Positions 21,805-34,260 of a stretch of 64,000 bases of DNA are shown one piece after another. Location: contig BDDD01005715.1 in the NCBI GenBank assembly GCA_001972305.1, positions 43,574 through 107,573 on the forward strand, read 5' to 3'. Every line of letters begins with the position of its first letter. Within the stretch, counting starts at the first letter, position 1. The position numbers and the translations under genes are program-made. The notes beneath the pieces are model-generated. The model worked only from the letters and a program-made list of their open reading frames with translations, did no database searches and was not told the origin of the DNA. Source of the stretch: Cephalotus follicularis (taxonomy: Eukaryota; Streptophyta; Magnoliopsida; Oxalidales; Cephalotaceae).

Positions 21805-22985
21805 GATTGCTCCTGGACAGATGCCTAACATGTGCATAGATAAGATGGACAGATGGGATAATGGCACTTGTGTCTCCCCACCTGCCAGAACATGCAAAAG
21901 TGGAATGTTTGCATGTTCTCTGCAGACCTAACAACCTATAATTGATTAATTATTGAGAGAAAGTGGAAGTGAGGAAGGCATGTGGTGGAAAGAATGAAAG
22001 AAAATTGTGAGTGCATGTGAGTAGGTAACAAATCTGACGAATTCAAGTCTTTTATCAGCTGATAGAATGTTGTTTGAGTGTTAGAAACACAGAGTGAAGT
22101 GAGAATTACTAAGGATTGTGGAAGGCTTGCATTGGAGAGGTTAGAAAGCTCAAAAAGGAGGACTTTGAGGCTTTAGACTCTTGGTAAGTTCTTGATCCGA
22201 AATTCTTGTTATTTTGATGATAAAATGACTAGGAAAAACATTGTATATCTTCTGTTAATAGATTAGAATAACAATCTTGGAATTGAAATGGAAAGTAATA
22301 ATGGAATCAAGTAGAATTGGTGATAAAATCTCTAGAATAGATTATAATTGTTGTTGATGTTAGGATATGATTAATGACTCCTAAGTATGTATATACCTAC
22401 TGTTGAAACATGCAAATCAGTAGATGGATTGAGTAATTTAGTTGGAATATGGAAGTGTTTAAATGGAACTAGAAGCTTAAGAGTCCTAGTAATTCTTGAT
22501 TCAACTAGATGATGATTATAGTCATTGATTAATATATGTATACATACTGATATCATGTATATATCTTCTGCCAAAACAAGTTAAGAACAATGAATCGAAG
22601 ATTAATGATATTGGTATAGAATTCAAAGAAGAAAGTGATATAATGGTAAAGGAAAGTTAAAGAATAAGTGGATTAATGATTAAGCCACTGTATGAGTTAT
22701 TGAAACCTACTGATATTGATACATGTATCCATAAAACATACTTACATGGATTGATACTGCTGAATTGGAAGAGTGATTGGTGAAAAGTGACTTGGAACAC
22801 AAAGAGAAAGATCATATTCAATTGATCTTGGGATAGCAAATTGAGGTAGGGGTAATGATATGTCATGGAAGATATGAGTATGCATATCATGTATGTTTAT
22901 TTTTTGCATAATTACCTGTATTGAATTGATTGGGAATTGAATTAGCATTACATGACTTGCTATTTCTGTACTTTCTGGGCAGAGG

Positions 22986-23056
22986 CAGTCGACTGCCACC
23001 CAAAGCAGTCGACTGGACAACCCAACAGCCGACTGGTTCTTGAGAACAGCCGACTG
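22986..23056 (+). promoter_or_regulatory. Palindromic decamer cluster 2, LTR copy C
   Basis: Four decamers start at 22986, 23006, 23026 and 23047, spaced 20, 20 and 21 bp. Copies A, B and D have six at this place. The last two here are CAGCCGACTG. Confidence 0.78.
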
Positions 23057-24211
23057 TTCTGGGTAGAGAATTCATACATTGATTGAATTGTTACTGTTTG
23101 TTATTGTTATTGATTTGTATATGCTACCACCATTTAGTATATACTGTTTGATGTTAATTAACATCACTACTACTTGCATTACAATGATCGAACGAATTAT
23201 GTACTATATGTACAATGCATGATTTTAAACACCATTTTCAAGTGAGAACTCTTATTGCAAGAATTATTGATTTATGAAAGTGTTACCAAATGTGCTACTG
23301 TCACATTATTATAAACTGTTTTGGTGTCATTTATCACCACCCCCACTTGTATTTCAATAATTGAAACCAACTATGGACTATGTATCCAATTTATGAAATC
23401 AAACTATCATTTTCAAGTGAATGATTATTGTCAAATAAACTATTGATTTTTCCTCCTATATGAGAGGTACCTACTGTTTTGTTTCCCAAATTGGAAACCA
23501 CTATTGAATTGAGATCGTTTTCATCCGAAGAGATGTACGATAAAAGATTGTTATATGTTTTACCGAAAACAACTTTCATATTGCATATTGATGATATATG
23601 TAATATTATTATTGAATTGATTGTATTGATTGTCTATGTTCGCCGTAGCCGAGTGATGGAGGATGTCACTGACTATGGATGTGATCCTGGGTGCCAGGAG
23701 TTGGCCAGAGCATCACCTAAATGTGTTTGTATTGTTACACTACCCGCCAACGCCGGTAGTAAATGTTACCTGATTTATCATCTTCGGAGTGTAGGGTGAT
23801 AGTTAGGTGGTAAACCGTTGGTGCTAGGAGTTAGCGACCGGTGATACCTAATTGATGGATGAATTGATTGTACCCTTGTGCGGTATTCTTGCATATGGAT
23901 TGTTTATGGCCACTTGGCATGATTGCTTATATATTGGCCCATTCAAATGTTATTTTGATAAAAATTGTCATACCTATTGCATCCATATATTCTTTATCAT
24001 ACTTTATCTGTCTACTTAGCCAAGTGAGGACAACGGCTAACCCCTACAATTTCAGATTAAGCGAAGACTCGGGAGTTGCCGCTGAAGCTAGGAGAGCTTC
24101 TTTTGGTTATTTTAAGGTTGTTATTTTAATGTTGATGATGTATTGTATTTGGTATTGAACGGTTCATACCTCGTTGATGTATTTCCTTTTGTAAGGATAT
24201 TTGTTGGTTTC

Positions 24212-24237
24212 CCGCACGTAGTATGGGATGCGTGCGG
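24212..24237 (+). other. Conserved stem-loop near LTR 3' end, copy C
   Basis: CCGCACG (24212-24218) and CGTGCGG (24231-24237) enclose a 12-nt loop TAGTATGGGATG. Loop and stem match copies A and D. Confidence 0.78.
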
Positions 24238-25310
24238 ATGATTATGTAATATTCCGGCTTAATGACTGCTTCCGCAAATTTATTCACTTATGAATTGTGC
24301 TGGAATATTAGTATGTCATGCTTATTTCTGATATCACCGCATATGCTTGTCCATTATACGTTAATGGTAATAACGGGGTGTGACATTTGAAAATTCATGT
24401 TTTCAGTCGTTTCAACGTTTCTTTTTTCAGATAGTAAAAATGAGTCGTCGTAAGTTGTTTGCCGCGATTTTGTGGTCAAATTCGAGTTCCGAGATCGTTT
24501 AGTGCATCAATTTATCGTTTTTATATCTCTAGGGGCATAATCGTAAATTTCAAAAATTTGTGTTTTTAGGCGTTTCAACGTTTCTTTTTACAGACAGTAC
24601 AAATGAATCGTTGTAAGTCTTTTGACGCTATTATGGGGTCAAATTCGAGTTCCAAGATCGTTTAGTGCTTCAATTTATCTATTTAATATCTCTAGAGGCG
24701 TATTCGTAAATTTCAAAAATTCATGTTTTCAGTCGTTTCAACGTCTCTTTTTGCAGACAGTACAAATGAATCATCGTAAGTTGTTTGCCGTGATTTTGGG
24801 GTCAAATTCGCGTTCCGAGATCATTTAATGCGTCAATTTATCATTTTTAAATCTCTAGGGGCGTAATCGTAAATTTTAAAAATTCAAGTTTTCAGTCGTT
24901 TCAACGTTTCTTTTTTCAGACAGCACAAAGGAATCGTCTTCAGTTGTTTGCTGCTATTACGAGGTCAAATTCGCGTTCTGAGATCGTTTAATGCGTTAAT
25001 TTATCGATTTTATATCTCTAGGGGCGTAATCGTAAATTTTGAAAATTCGTGTTTTGAGTCGTTTCATTGTTTCTTTTTACAAACAGTACAAATGAATCGT
25101 GGTCAGTTGTTTGCCACAATTTCGGGGTCAAATTCGCGTTCCGAGATCGTTTAGTGCGTCAATTTATAGGTTTTGATAACTCTACGGGCGTAATCGTAAA
25201 TTTTGGAAATTCATGTTTTCAGTCGTTTCAACGTTTCTTTTTGCAGACACTACAAAGGAATTGTCGTAAGTTGTTTGCAGTGATTTCGGGTCCAATTCGC
25301 ATACCGTGAT

Positions 25311-26100
25311 TGTTTAGTGGGTCAATTTATCGTTTTTATATCTCTAGGGGCGTAATCGTAAATTTTGAAAATTCGTGTTTTCAATCGTTTCATCGTTTAT
25401 TTTTGCAGACAGTACAAATGAATAGTCGTAAGTTGTTTGCCGCTATGACGAGGTCAAATTCGCGTTCCGAGATCGTTCAGTGCGTCCATTTATCGTTTTT
25501 ATATCTTTGGGGGCGTAATCGTAAATTTAAAAAATTCGTGTTTTCAGTCGTTTCAACGTTTCTTTTTGCAAACAGAACAAAGGAATCGTCTTAAGTTTTT
25601 TGCCGCTATTTCTGGGTCAAATTCGCATTCCGAGATTGTTTAGTGGGATAATTTATCATTTTTATATCTTAGGGGCGTAATCGTAAATTTGAAAAATTCA
25701 TGTTTTCAGTCGTTTCAATGTTTCTTTTTGCAGACTGTACAAATGAATCGTCGTAAGTTGTTTGCCGCTATGACGGGGTCAAATTCGCATTCCGAGATCG
25801 TTTGGTGTGTCAATTTATCGTTTTTATTTCTCTAGAAGCGTAATCGTAAATTTAGAAAATTCGTGTTTTCAATTGTTTCAACCTTTCTTTTTGCAGACAG
25901 TACAAACTAATCGTTGAAAGTTGTTTGCTGCTATTACGGGGTAAAATTCGCGTTCCGAGATCGTTTAGTGCGTCGATTTATCGTTTTTATATCTCAAGGG
26001 CGTAATCATAAATTGCGAAAATTCGTGTTTTTAGTCGTTTCAACGTTTCTTTTTGTAGACAGAATAAAGGAATCTTCCTAAGTTGTTCGCCGCTATTAGG
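25311..26100. repeat. Satellite segment related to 35.7 and 48.9 kb
   Basis: It shares a run of rare variants with 48881 onward at a constant offset of 23570-23571 bp. These are TGTTTAGTGG (25311), ATGAATAGTCGTAAG, the shortened ATATCTTAGGGG, ACCTTTCTTTTTG (25881) and TTGCGAAAATTC (26013). The same markers appear near 35.97-36.10 kb. Confidence 0.75.
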
Positions 26101-29100
26101 TGTTCAAATTCGCGTTCCGAGATCGTTTAGTGGGTCAATTTATCGTTTTTAAATCTCTAGGGGCGTAATCGTAAATTTTAAAAATTCATGTTTTCAGTCG
26201 TTTCAACGTTTGTTTTTGCAGAGAGTACAAATGAATGGTCGTAAGTTGTTTGCCATGATTTCAGGGTCAAATTCGCGTTCCGAAATCGTTTAGTACATCA
26301 ATTTATCGTTTTTATATCTCTAGGGGCGTAATCGTATATTTTAAAAATTCATGTTTTCAGCCGTTTCAACGTTTCTTTTTGCAGACAGTACAAATGAATC
26401 CTCATAGGATGTTTGCCTCGATTTCGGGGTCAAATTCGCTTTCCGATATCGTTTAATGGGTCAATTTATCGTTTCTAAATCTCTAGGGGCTAATCGTAAA
26501 TTTTCAAAATTCATGTTTTCAGTCGTTTCAACGTTTCCTTTTTTAGACAGTACAAATGAATCGTTGCAAGTTGTTTGCCGTGATTTCGGGGTCAAATTTG
26601 CTTTCTGATATCGTTTAGTGCGTCAATTTATAGGTTTTATATCTCTAGGGGCGTAATCGTAAATTTTGAAAATTCATGTTTTCATTCGTTTCAACGTTTC
26701 TTTTTGCAGACAGTAAAAATTAATCGTTGTAAGTTGGTTACCGCTATTTATGGGTCAAATTCGCGTTTTGAGATCGTTTAGTGGGTCAATTTATTGTTTT
26801 TATATCTGTAGGGGCGTAATCTTGAATTTTAAAAATTAATGTTTTCAGTCGTTTTTACTTTTGTTTTTGCAGACAGTACAAAGTAATCGTCGTAAGTTGT
26901 TTGCCGCTATTATGGGTTCAAATTCGCGTTCTGAAATCGTTTAATGCGTCAATTTACCGTTTTTACATCTCTAGGGGCGTAATCGTAAATTTACAAATTT
27001 GTGTTTTCAGTCGTTTCAATGTTTCTTTTGCATACAGTATAAAGGAATCGTCGTAAGTTGTTTGCCGCTATTTTCGGGTCAAATTCGCGTTCCGAGATCG
27101 TTTAGTGGGTAAATTTATCGTTTTTAAATCTCTAGGGGCGTAATCTTAAATTTTAAAAATTGATGTTTTCAATCGTTTCAACTTTTCTTTTTGCAGACAA
27201 TACAAAGTAATCGTCGTAAGTTGTTTGTCGCTATTATGGGTTCAAATTCGCGTTCCGAAATCATTTAATGCGTCAATTTATCGTTTTTACATCTCTAGGG
27301 GCATAATCGTAAATTTGCAAATTTGTGTTTTCAGTCGTTTCAAAGTTTCTTTTTGCAGACAGTACAAAGTAATGGTTGTGAGTTGTTTACCGCTATTACG
27401 GGGTCAAATTCGCGTTCCGAGATCGTTTAATGCGTCGATTTATCATTTTTATATCTCTAGGGGCGTAATCATAAATTTTAAAAATTCGTGTTTTCAGTCA
27501 TTTGAACGTTTCTTTTTGCAGACAGTATAAAGGAATCGTCGTAAGTTGTTTGCCGCTATTTCTGGGTCAAATTCGCGTCCCGAGATCGTTTAGTAGGTAA
27601 ATTTATCGTTTTTAAATCTTTAAGGGCATAATCGTAAATTTTGAAAATTCATGTTTTCAGTCGTTTCAACGTTTCGTTTTGCAGACAGTACAAAGGAATC
27701 ATCGTCAGTTGTTTTCCGCTATTACGAGGTCAAATTCGCGTTCCGAGATCGTTTAGTGCATCAATTTATCGGTTTTATATCTCTAGGGCCGTAATCGTAA
27801 ATTTTGAAAATTCATGTTTTCAGTCGTTTCAACGTTTCTTTTTGCAGACAGTACAAAGGAATCGTCGTAAGTTATTTTCCGCTTTTAATGGGTGAAATTC
27901 GCGTTCCGAGATCGTTTAATGGGTCAATTTATTATTTTTATATCTCTAGGGGAGTAATCTTAAATTTTGAAAATTCGTGTTTTCAGTCGTTTCAACGTTT
28001 CTTTTTGCATATAGTGAAAATGAATCGTTGTAAGTTGTTTGGCGCGATTTCGGGGTCAAATATGCGTTCCGAGATCGTTTAGTGGGTCAATTTATCGGTT
28101 TTATATCTCTAGGGGCATAATCGTAAATTTTGAAAATTCATGTTTTCAGTCGTTTCAACGTTTCTTTTTGCAGGCAGTACAAATGAATCGTCGTAAGTTG
28201 TTTGCTGTGATTTCGGGGTCAAATTCGCTTTCCTAGATCGTTTAGTGCGTCGATTTATCGTTTTTATATCTCTAGGGGTGTAATCGTAAATTTTGAAAAT
28301 TCGTGTTTTCTGTCATTTCAACGTTTCCTTTTGCAGACAGTACGAAGGAATCGTCGTAAGTTATTTGCCGCTATTTCTGGGTCAAATTCGCGGTCCGAAA
28401 TCGTTTAGTGGGTCAGTTTATCGTTTTTATATCTCTAGGGGCGTAATTGTAAATTTTGAAAATTCTTGTTTTCAGTCGTTTGAACGTTTCTTTTTGCAGA
28501 CAGTGTAAATGAATCGTCGTAAGTTGTTTGCTGTGATTTCGGGGTCAAATTCGCGTTCATAGATCGTTTAATGGGTCAATTTATCGTTTTTAAATCTCTA
28601 AGGGCGTAATCGTAAATTTTAAAATTTTTTGTTTTCAGTCGTTTCAACGTTTCTTTTTGTAGACAGTACAAATGAATGCTCCTAAGATGTTTGCCACGAT
28701 TTCGGGGTCAAATTCGCTTTCCGAGATCGTTTAGCGGGTCAATTTATCGTTTCTAAATCTCTAGAGGCGTAATCATAAATTTTGAAAAGTCATGTTTTCA
28801 ATCGTTTCAACGTTTCTTTTTGCAGACAGTACAAAAGAATCTTTGTAAGATGTTTGCCGCTATTTCTGGGTCAAATTTGCGTTCCGATATCGTTTAGTTA
28901 GTCGATTTATCGTTTTTATATCTCTAGGGGCGTAATCGTAAATTTTGAAAATTCAGGTTTTCAGTCGTTTCAACGTTTCTTTTTGCAGATAGTACAATTG
29001 AATTGTCATAAGTTGTTTGCCGCGATTTCGGGGTCAAATTCGCGTTCCGAAATCGTTTAGTAGGCCAATTTATCGGTTTTATATCTCTAGGGGCGTAATT

Positions 29101-31090
29101 GTAAATTTTGAAAATTCATGTTGTCAGTCTTTTCAACGTTTCATTTTGCAGACAGTACAAAGGAATCGTCGTAAGTTATTTGCCGCTATTTCTGGGTCAA
29201 ATTCGTGTCTTGAGATCGTTTAGTGGGTCAATTTATCGTTTTTATAACTCTAGGGACGTAATCGTAAATTTTGAAAATTCATGTTTTCAGTCGTTTCAAC
29301 GTTTCTTATCTCAGACAGTGCAATGTAATCGTTGAAAGTTTTTTGCGCTATTACCGGGTCAAATTCGTGTTCCGAGATCGTTTAGTGCGTCGATTTATCG
29401 TTTTTAAATCTATAGGGGTGTAATCGTAAATTTTGAAAATTCATGTTTTCAGTCGTTTCAACGTTTCTTTTTGCAGACCGTACAAATGAATCGTCATAAG
29501 TTGTTTGCCGCTATTACCGGGTCAAATTCGCGTTCCGAGATCGTTTAGTAGGTCAATTTATCTTTTTTATATCTCTAGGGACGTAATTGTAAATTTTAAA
29601 AATTCACGTTTTCAGTCTTTTCAACGTTTCTTTTTGCAAATAGTACAAATAAATCGTCTTAAGTTGTAAGCCGCTATTACGGGGTCAAATTCGCGTTCCG
29701 ATATCGTTTAGTGCGTCGATTTATCGTTTTTATATATCTTGGGGCGTAATCGTAAATTTTAAAAATTAGTGTTTTCAGTCGTTTCAACGTTTCTTTTTGC
29801 AGACAGTACAAATGAATCGTCGTAAGTTGTTTGCCGCTATTATGGGCTCAAATTCGCGTTCCGAAATCGTTTAGTGCGTCAATTTATCTCTTTTATATCT
29901 CTGGGGGCGTAATCGTAAATTTTGAAAATTCGTGTTTTCAGTTGTTTCAACGTTTTTTTTCAGACAGGGCGAAGTAAACGTTGTAAGTTGTTTGCCGTTA
30001 TTTCTGGGTCAAATTCGCGTTACGAGATCGTTCAGTGCGTCGATTTATTGTTTTTATATCTCTAGGGGCGTAATCGTAAATTATGAAAATTCGTGTTTTC
30101 AATCGTTTCAAAGTTTCTTTTTGTAGACAGTACAAAAGAATCGTCGTAATTTGTTTGCCGCTATTACTGGGTCAAATTCGCATTCCGAGATCATTTAGTG
30201 CGTCAATTTATCGTTTTTATATCTCTAGAAGCGTAATCGTAAATTTAGAAAATTCGTGTTTTCAGTCGTTTCAACGGTTCTTTTTGGAGACAGTACAAAG
30301 CAATCGACGTAAGTGGTTTGCCGCGATTTCGGGGTAAAATTCGCGTTTCGAGATCGTTTAGTGGTTCAATTTATCGTTGTTATTTCTCTAAGGGCGAATC
30401 GTAAATTTTGAAAATTCATGTTTTCAGTCGTTTCAACGTTTCTTTTCGCAGACAGTACAAATGAATCGTCGTCAGTTGTTTGCCGCTATTATGGGATCAA
30501 ATTCTCGTTCTGAGATCGTTTAGTTCGTCAATTTATTGTTTTTATAATTCTAGGTGCGTAATCGTAAATTTTGAAAATTTGTGTTTTCATATTGTTTCAA
30601 CGTTTTTTTTTCAGACAGGACAAAGTAATCGTTGTAAGTTTTTTGTTACTATTACGAGGTCAAATTCGCGTTCCGAGATCGTTTAGTGGGTCAATTTATT
30701 GTTTTTAAATCTCTAGGGGCGTAATTGTAAATTTTGAATATTCAGGTTTTCAGTCGTTTCAACGTTTCTTTTTGCAGACAGTACAAATGAATCGTCTTAA
30801 GTTGTTTGCCGCGATTTCGGGGTCAAATTCACGTTCCGAGATCGTTTAGTAGGTCAATTTATCTTTTTTAAATCTCTAGGGGCGTAATTGTAAATTTTAA
30901 AAATTCATGTTTTCAGTCTTTTCAACGTTTCTTTTTGCAGACAGTACAAATGAATCGTCGTAAGTTGTTTGCCGCTATTACTGGGTCAAATTCGCATTCC
31001 GAGATCGTTTAGTGTGTCAATTTATCGTTTTTATATCTCTAGGGGCGTAATCGTAAATTTTGAAAATTCGTGTTTTCAGTCGTTTCATCG

Positions 31091-31128
31091 TTTCTTTTTG
31101 CAGACAGTACAAAGGAATCGTCGTAAGT
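31091..31128 (+). other. Representative splice-site-like pair of the satellite monomer
   Basis: TTTCTTTTTGCAG (31091-31103) has the form of a plant 3' splice site, a T-rich tract ending CAG. GTAAGT (31123-31128) matches the 5' splice-site consensus. They are 19 nt apart here. With a 163-bp period the next acceptor would lie 144 nt after the donor, a normal plant intron length. The same pair is present, with sporadic substitutions, in a large share of monomers. No evidence of transcription can be read from DNA. Confidence 0.55.
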
Positions 31129-31660
31129 TGTTTGCCGCTATTTCTGGGTCAAATTCGCGTTTTGATATCGTTTAGTGGGTCAATTTATCGTTTTTATATC
31201 TCTAGGGACGTAATCGTAAATTTGTAAAATTCATGTTTTCAGTCGTTTCAACGTTTCTTCTCTCAGAGAGTGCAAAGTAATCGTTGTAAGTTGTTTGCCG
31301 CTATTACGGGGTCAAATTCGCGTTCCGAGAACGTTTAGTGCCTCGATTTATCGTTTTTAAATCTCTAGTGCTGAAATCTTAAATTTTGAAAATTCATGTT
31401 TTCAGTCGTTTCAACGTTTCTTTTTACAGACATTACAAATGAATCTTCATAAGTAATTTTCCGTTATTTCCGGGTCAAATTCGCGTTCCGAGATCGTTTA
31501 GTAGGTTAATTTATCTTTTTTAAATCTCTAGGGGCGTAATTATAAATTTTGAAAATTCTTGTTTTCAGTCTTTTCAACATTTCCTTTTGTAGATAGTACA
31601 AACGAATCGTCTTAAGTTGTTTGCCGCTATTACAGGGTCAAATTCGCGTTCCGAGATCGT

Positions 31661-31940
31661 TTAGTGGGTCAATTTATTATTTTTAAATATCTAGGGGCGT
31701 AATCGTCAATTTTAAAAATTCATGTTTTCAGTTGTTTCATCGTTTCTTTTTACAGACAGTACAAATGAATCGTCATAAGTTTTTTGACGCTATTACGGGG
31801 TCAAATTCGAGTTCCGAGATCGTTTAGTGCTTCAATTTATCTATTTAATATCTCTAGGGGCATAATCGTAACTTACAAAAATTCATGTTTTCAGTCGTTT
31901 CAACGTCTCTTTTTGCAGACGGTACAAATGAATCGTCGTA
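31661..31940. repeat. Satellite segment nearly repeated at 48590-48872
   Basis: About 280 bp agrees with 48.59-48.87 kb with only a handful of differences by eye, at an offset of 16931 bp. Shared rare variants are TTATTATTTTTAAATATC, AGTTTTTTGACGC, TATCTATTTAATATCTC and AACGTCTCTTTTTGCAG. A more diverged relative lies at about 24.6-24.75 kb. Confidence 0.8.
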
Positions 31941-33128
31941 AGTTGTTTACCGTGATTTCGGGGTCAAATTCCCGTTCTGAGATCATTTAATGCGTCAATT
32001 TATCATTTTTAAATCTCTATGGGCGTAATCGTAAATTTTGAAAATTCTTGTTTTTAGTCGTTCCAACGTTTTTTTTTCAGACAGTACAAAAGTATCGTCG
32101 TCAGTTGTTTGCCGCTATTACGGGGTCAAATTCGCGTTCCGAGATCGTTTAGTGCGTCAATTTATCGTTTTTAAATCTCTAGGGGCGTAATTGTATAGTT
32201 TGAAAATTCGTGTTTTCAGTTGTTTCAACGTTTTTTTTTTCATACAGGACAAAGTAATCGTTGTAAGTTGTTTGCCGTTATTACCTGGTCAAATTCGCGT
32301 TCCGCGATAGTTTAGTGCGTCGATTTATCGTTTTTATATCTCTATGGGCGTAATCGTAAATTTTGAAAATTCGTGTTTTCAGTCGTTTCAACGTTTCTTT
32401 TTGCAGACAATAAAAATGAATCGTTGTAAGTTGTTTGCCGCTATTATGGGGTCAAATTCGTGTTCCGAGATCGTTTATTACGTCAATTTATCGTTTTTAT
32501 ATCTCTAGGGGCGTAACCGTAAATTTTGAAAATTCATGTTTTCAGTCATTTCAACATTTCTTTTTGCAGGCAGTACAAATGAATCCACATAAGATGTTTG
32601 CACCGATTTCGGGGTCAAATTCGCTTTCCGAGATCGTTTAGTGGGTCAATTTATCGTTTCTAAATCTCTAGGGGCGTAATCGTAAATTTTGAAAATTCAT
32701 GTTTTCAGTCGTTTCAACGTTTCTTTTTGTAGGCAGTACAAATGAATCATCGTAAGTTGTTTACCGCTATTATGGGGTCAAATTCGCGTTCCGAAATCGT
32801 TTAGTGCGTCAATTTATCGTTTTTATATCTCTATGGGCGTAATCGTAAAGTTTAAAAATTCGTGTTTTCATGTCGTTTCAACGTTTTTTTTTCAGACAGG
32901 ACAAAGTAATCGTTTTATGTTGTTTGCCGCTATTACGGGGTCAAATTCGCGTTCCGAGATCGTTTGGTGGGTCAATTTATCGTTTTTAAATCTCTAGGGG
33001 CGTAATAATAATTTTGAAAATGCAGGTTTTCAGTCGTTTCAACGTTTCTTTTTGCAGACAGTACAAATGAATCGTCATAAGTTGTTTGCCACGATTTCGG
33101 GGTCAAATTCGCATTCCGAGATCGTTTC

Positions 33129-34260
33129 GTAGTTCAATTTATCTTTTTTAAATCTCTAGGGGCGTAATTGTAAATTTTGAAAATTCATGTTTTCAGTCTT
33201 TCCAACGTTTCTTTTTGGAGACAGTACAAATGAATCGTCGTAAGTTATTTGCCACTATTACGGGGTCAAATTCGCGTTCCGAGATCGTTTAGTGCGTCGA
33301 TTTAACGATTTTAAATCTCTAGGGGTGTAATCGTAAATTTTGAAAATTCATGTTTTCAGTCATTTCAACGTTTCTTTTTGCAGACAGTACAAATGAATCC
33401 CCATAAGTTGTTTGCATCGATTTTGAGGTCAAATTCGAGTTCTGAGATCGTTTAGTAGGTCAATTTATCTTTTTTAAATCTCTAGGGGCGTAATTGTAAA
33501 TTTTGAAAATTTATGTTTTCAGTCTTTTCAACGTTTCTTTTTGCAGACAGTACAAATGAATCGTCTTAAGTTGTTTGCCGCTCTTACGGGGTCAAACTCG
33601 CGTTCCGAGATCGTTTATTTCGTCGATTTATCGTTTTTAAATCTCTAGGGGTGTAATCGTAAATTTTGAAAATTCATGTTTTCAGTCATTTCAACGTTTC
33701 CTTTTGCAGACAGTACAAAGAAATCGTCATAAGTTGTTTGCCGCGATTTTGAGGTCAAATTCGAGTTCCGATATCGTTTAGTAGGTCAATTTATCTTTTT
33801 TAAATCTCTAGGGGCGTAATTATAAATTTTGAAAATTCATGTTTTCAGTCTTTTCAACGTTTCTTTTGACAGTACAAATGAGTCGTCTTAAGTTGTTTGC
33901 CGCTATTGCGGGATCAAATTCGTGTTGCGAGATCGTTTATTGCGTCGATTTATCGTTTTTAAATCTATAGGTGTAATCGTAAATTTTAAATATTCGTGTT
34001 TTCAGTCGTTTCAACGTTTCTTTTTGCCGACAGTACAAATGAATCATCATAAGTTGTTTGCCGTGATTTCGGGGTCAAATTCGAGTTCCGAGATCGTTTA
34101 GTAGGTCAATTTATCTTTTTTAAATCTCTAGGGGCGTAATTATATATTTTGAAAATTCATGTTTTCAGTCGTTTCAACGTTTATTTTTGCAGAGAGTACA
34201 AAGGAATCGTCTTAAGTTGTTTGCCGCTATTACGGGGTCAAATTCGCGTTCCGAGATCGT
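33129..34260. repeat. Dimeric higher-order repeat (2 x 163 bp)
   Basis: Two monomer types alternate. One carries GTAGGTCAATTTATC and TTTTTTAAATC, with marker starts at 33129 (GTAGTT form), 33455, 33781 and 34101. The other carries a CGTCGATTTA form between them. Spacings are 326, 326 and 320 bp; the last is short because of small losses near 33868 and 33968. Isolated relatives of the first type lie at 30.85, 31.5, 35.24, 46.65 and 47.46 kb. Confidence 0.8.

Larger units (their letters stand above)
21327..24385 (+). mobile_element. 3' end of a Tekay/Del-like chromovirus with its LTR, copy C
   Basis: This is an incomplete Ty3/Gypsy chromovirus. In order it holds the carboxyl end of the polyprotein (chromodomain), a short untranslated stretch, a polypurine tract and a complete 3' LTR ending TGTGACA. 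The rest of the element and the 5' LTR are absent, so it is a broken fossil. The left edge joins the satellite within a monomer near 21327, where the satellite AATTCG and the element CGTCCGAG look alike, so short homology may have guided the join. The right edge is the normal LTR end, followed by satellite TTTGAAAATTC. It is the only copy in the window carrying coding remnant, and it identifies the family of all five insertions. Confidence 0.93.
21552..24385 (+). repeat. 3' LTR of copy C (2834 bp)
   Basis: The LTR runs from TGTAATAACC to GGGTGTGACA. It is the reference for the family because the polypurine tract fixes its start. By eye it is closest to copy D. It contains decamer clusters at 21725-21804 and 22986-23056, a G-box CACGTG at 21761-21766, a CCGCCAACGCCGG block near 23744, GGACAACGGCTAACCCC near 24028 and a stem-loop at 24212-24237. 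No host gene lies inside. A 106-codon open frame near 23.5-23.8 kb is discussed under rejected items. Confidence 0.93.

Noticed and set aside
23479-23799. A 106-codon open frame conserved in place in LTR C and LTR D (54760-55080)
   Set aside because: It lies inside the LTR, has no recognisable domain, is not evident as a comparable frame in copy A, and the C-D differences look mostly amino-acid changing. Shared position follows from common LTR descent.
23640-23860. Paired GGTGCCAGGAGTTGGC and GGTGCTAGGAGTTAGC blocks in each LTR, considered as ends of a nested small transposon
   Set aside because: They are an imperfect direct repeat within otherwise continuous LTR sequence, present in all copies, with no target duplication or inverted termini.
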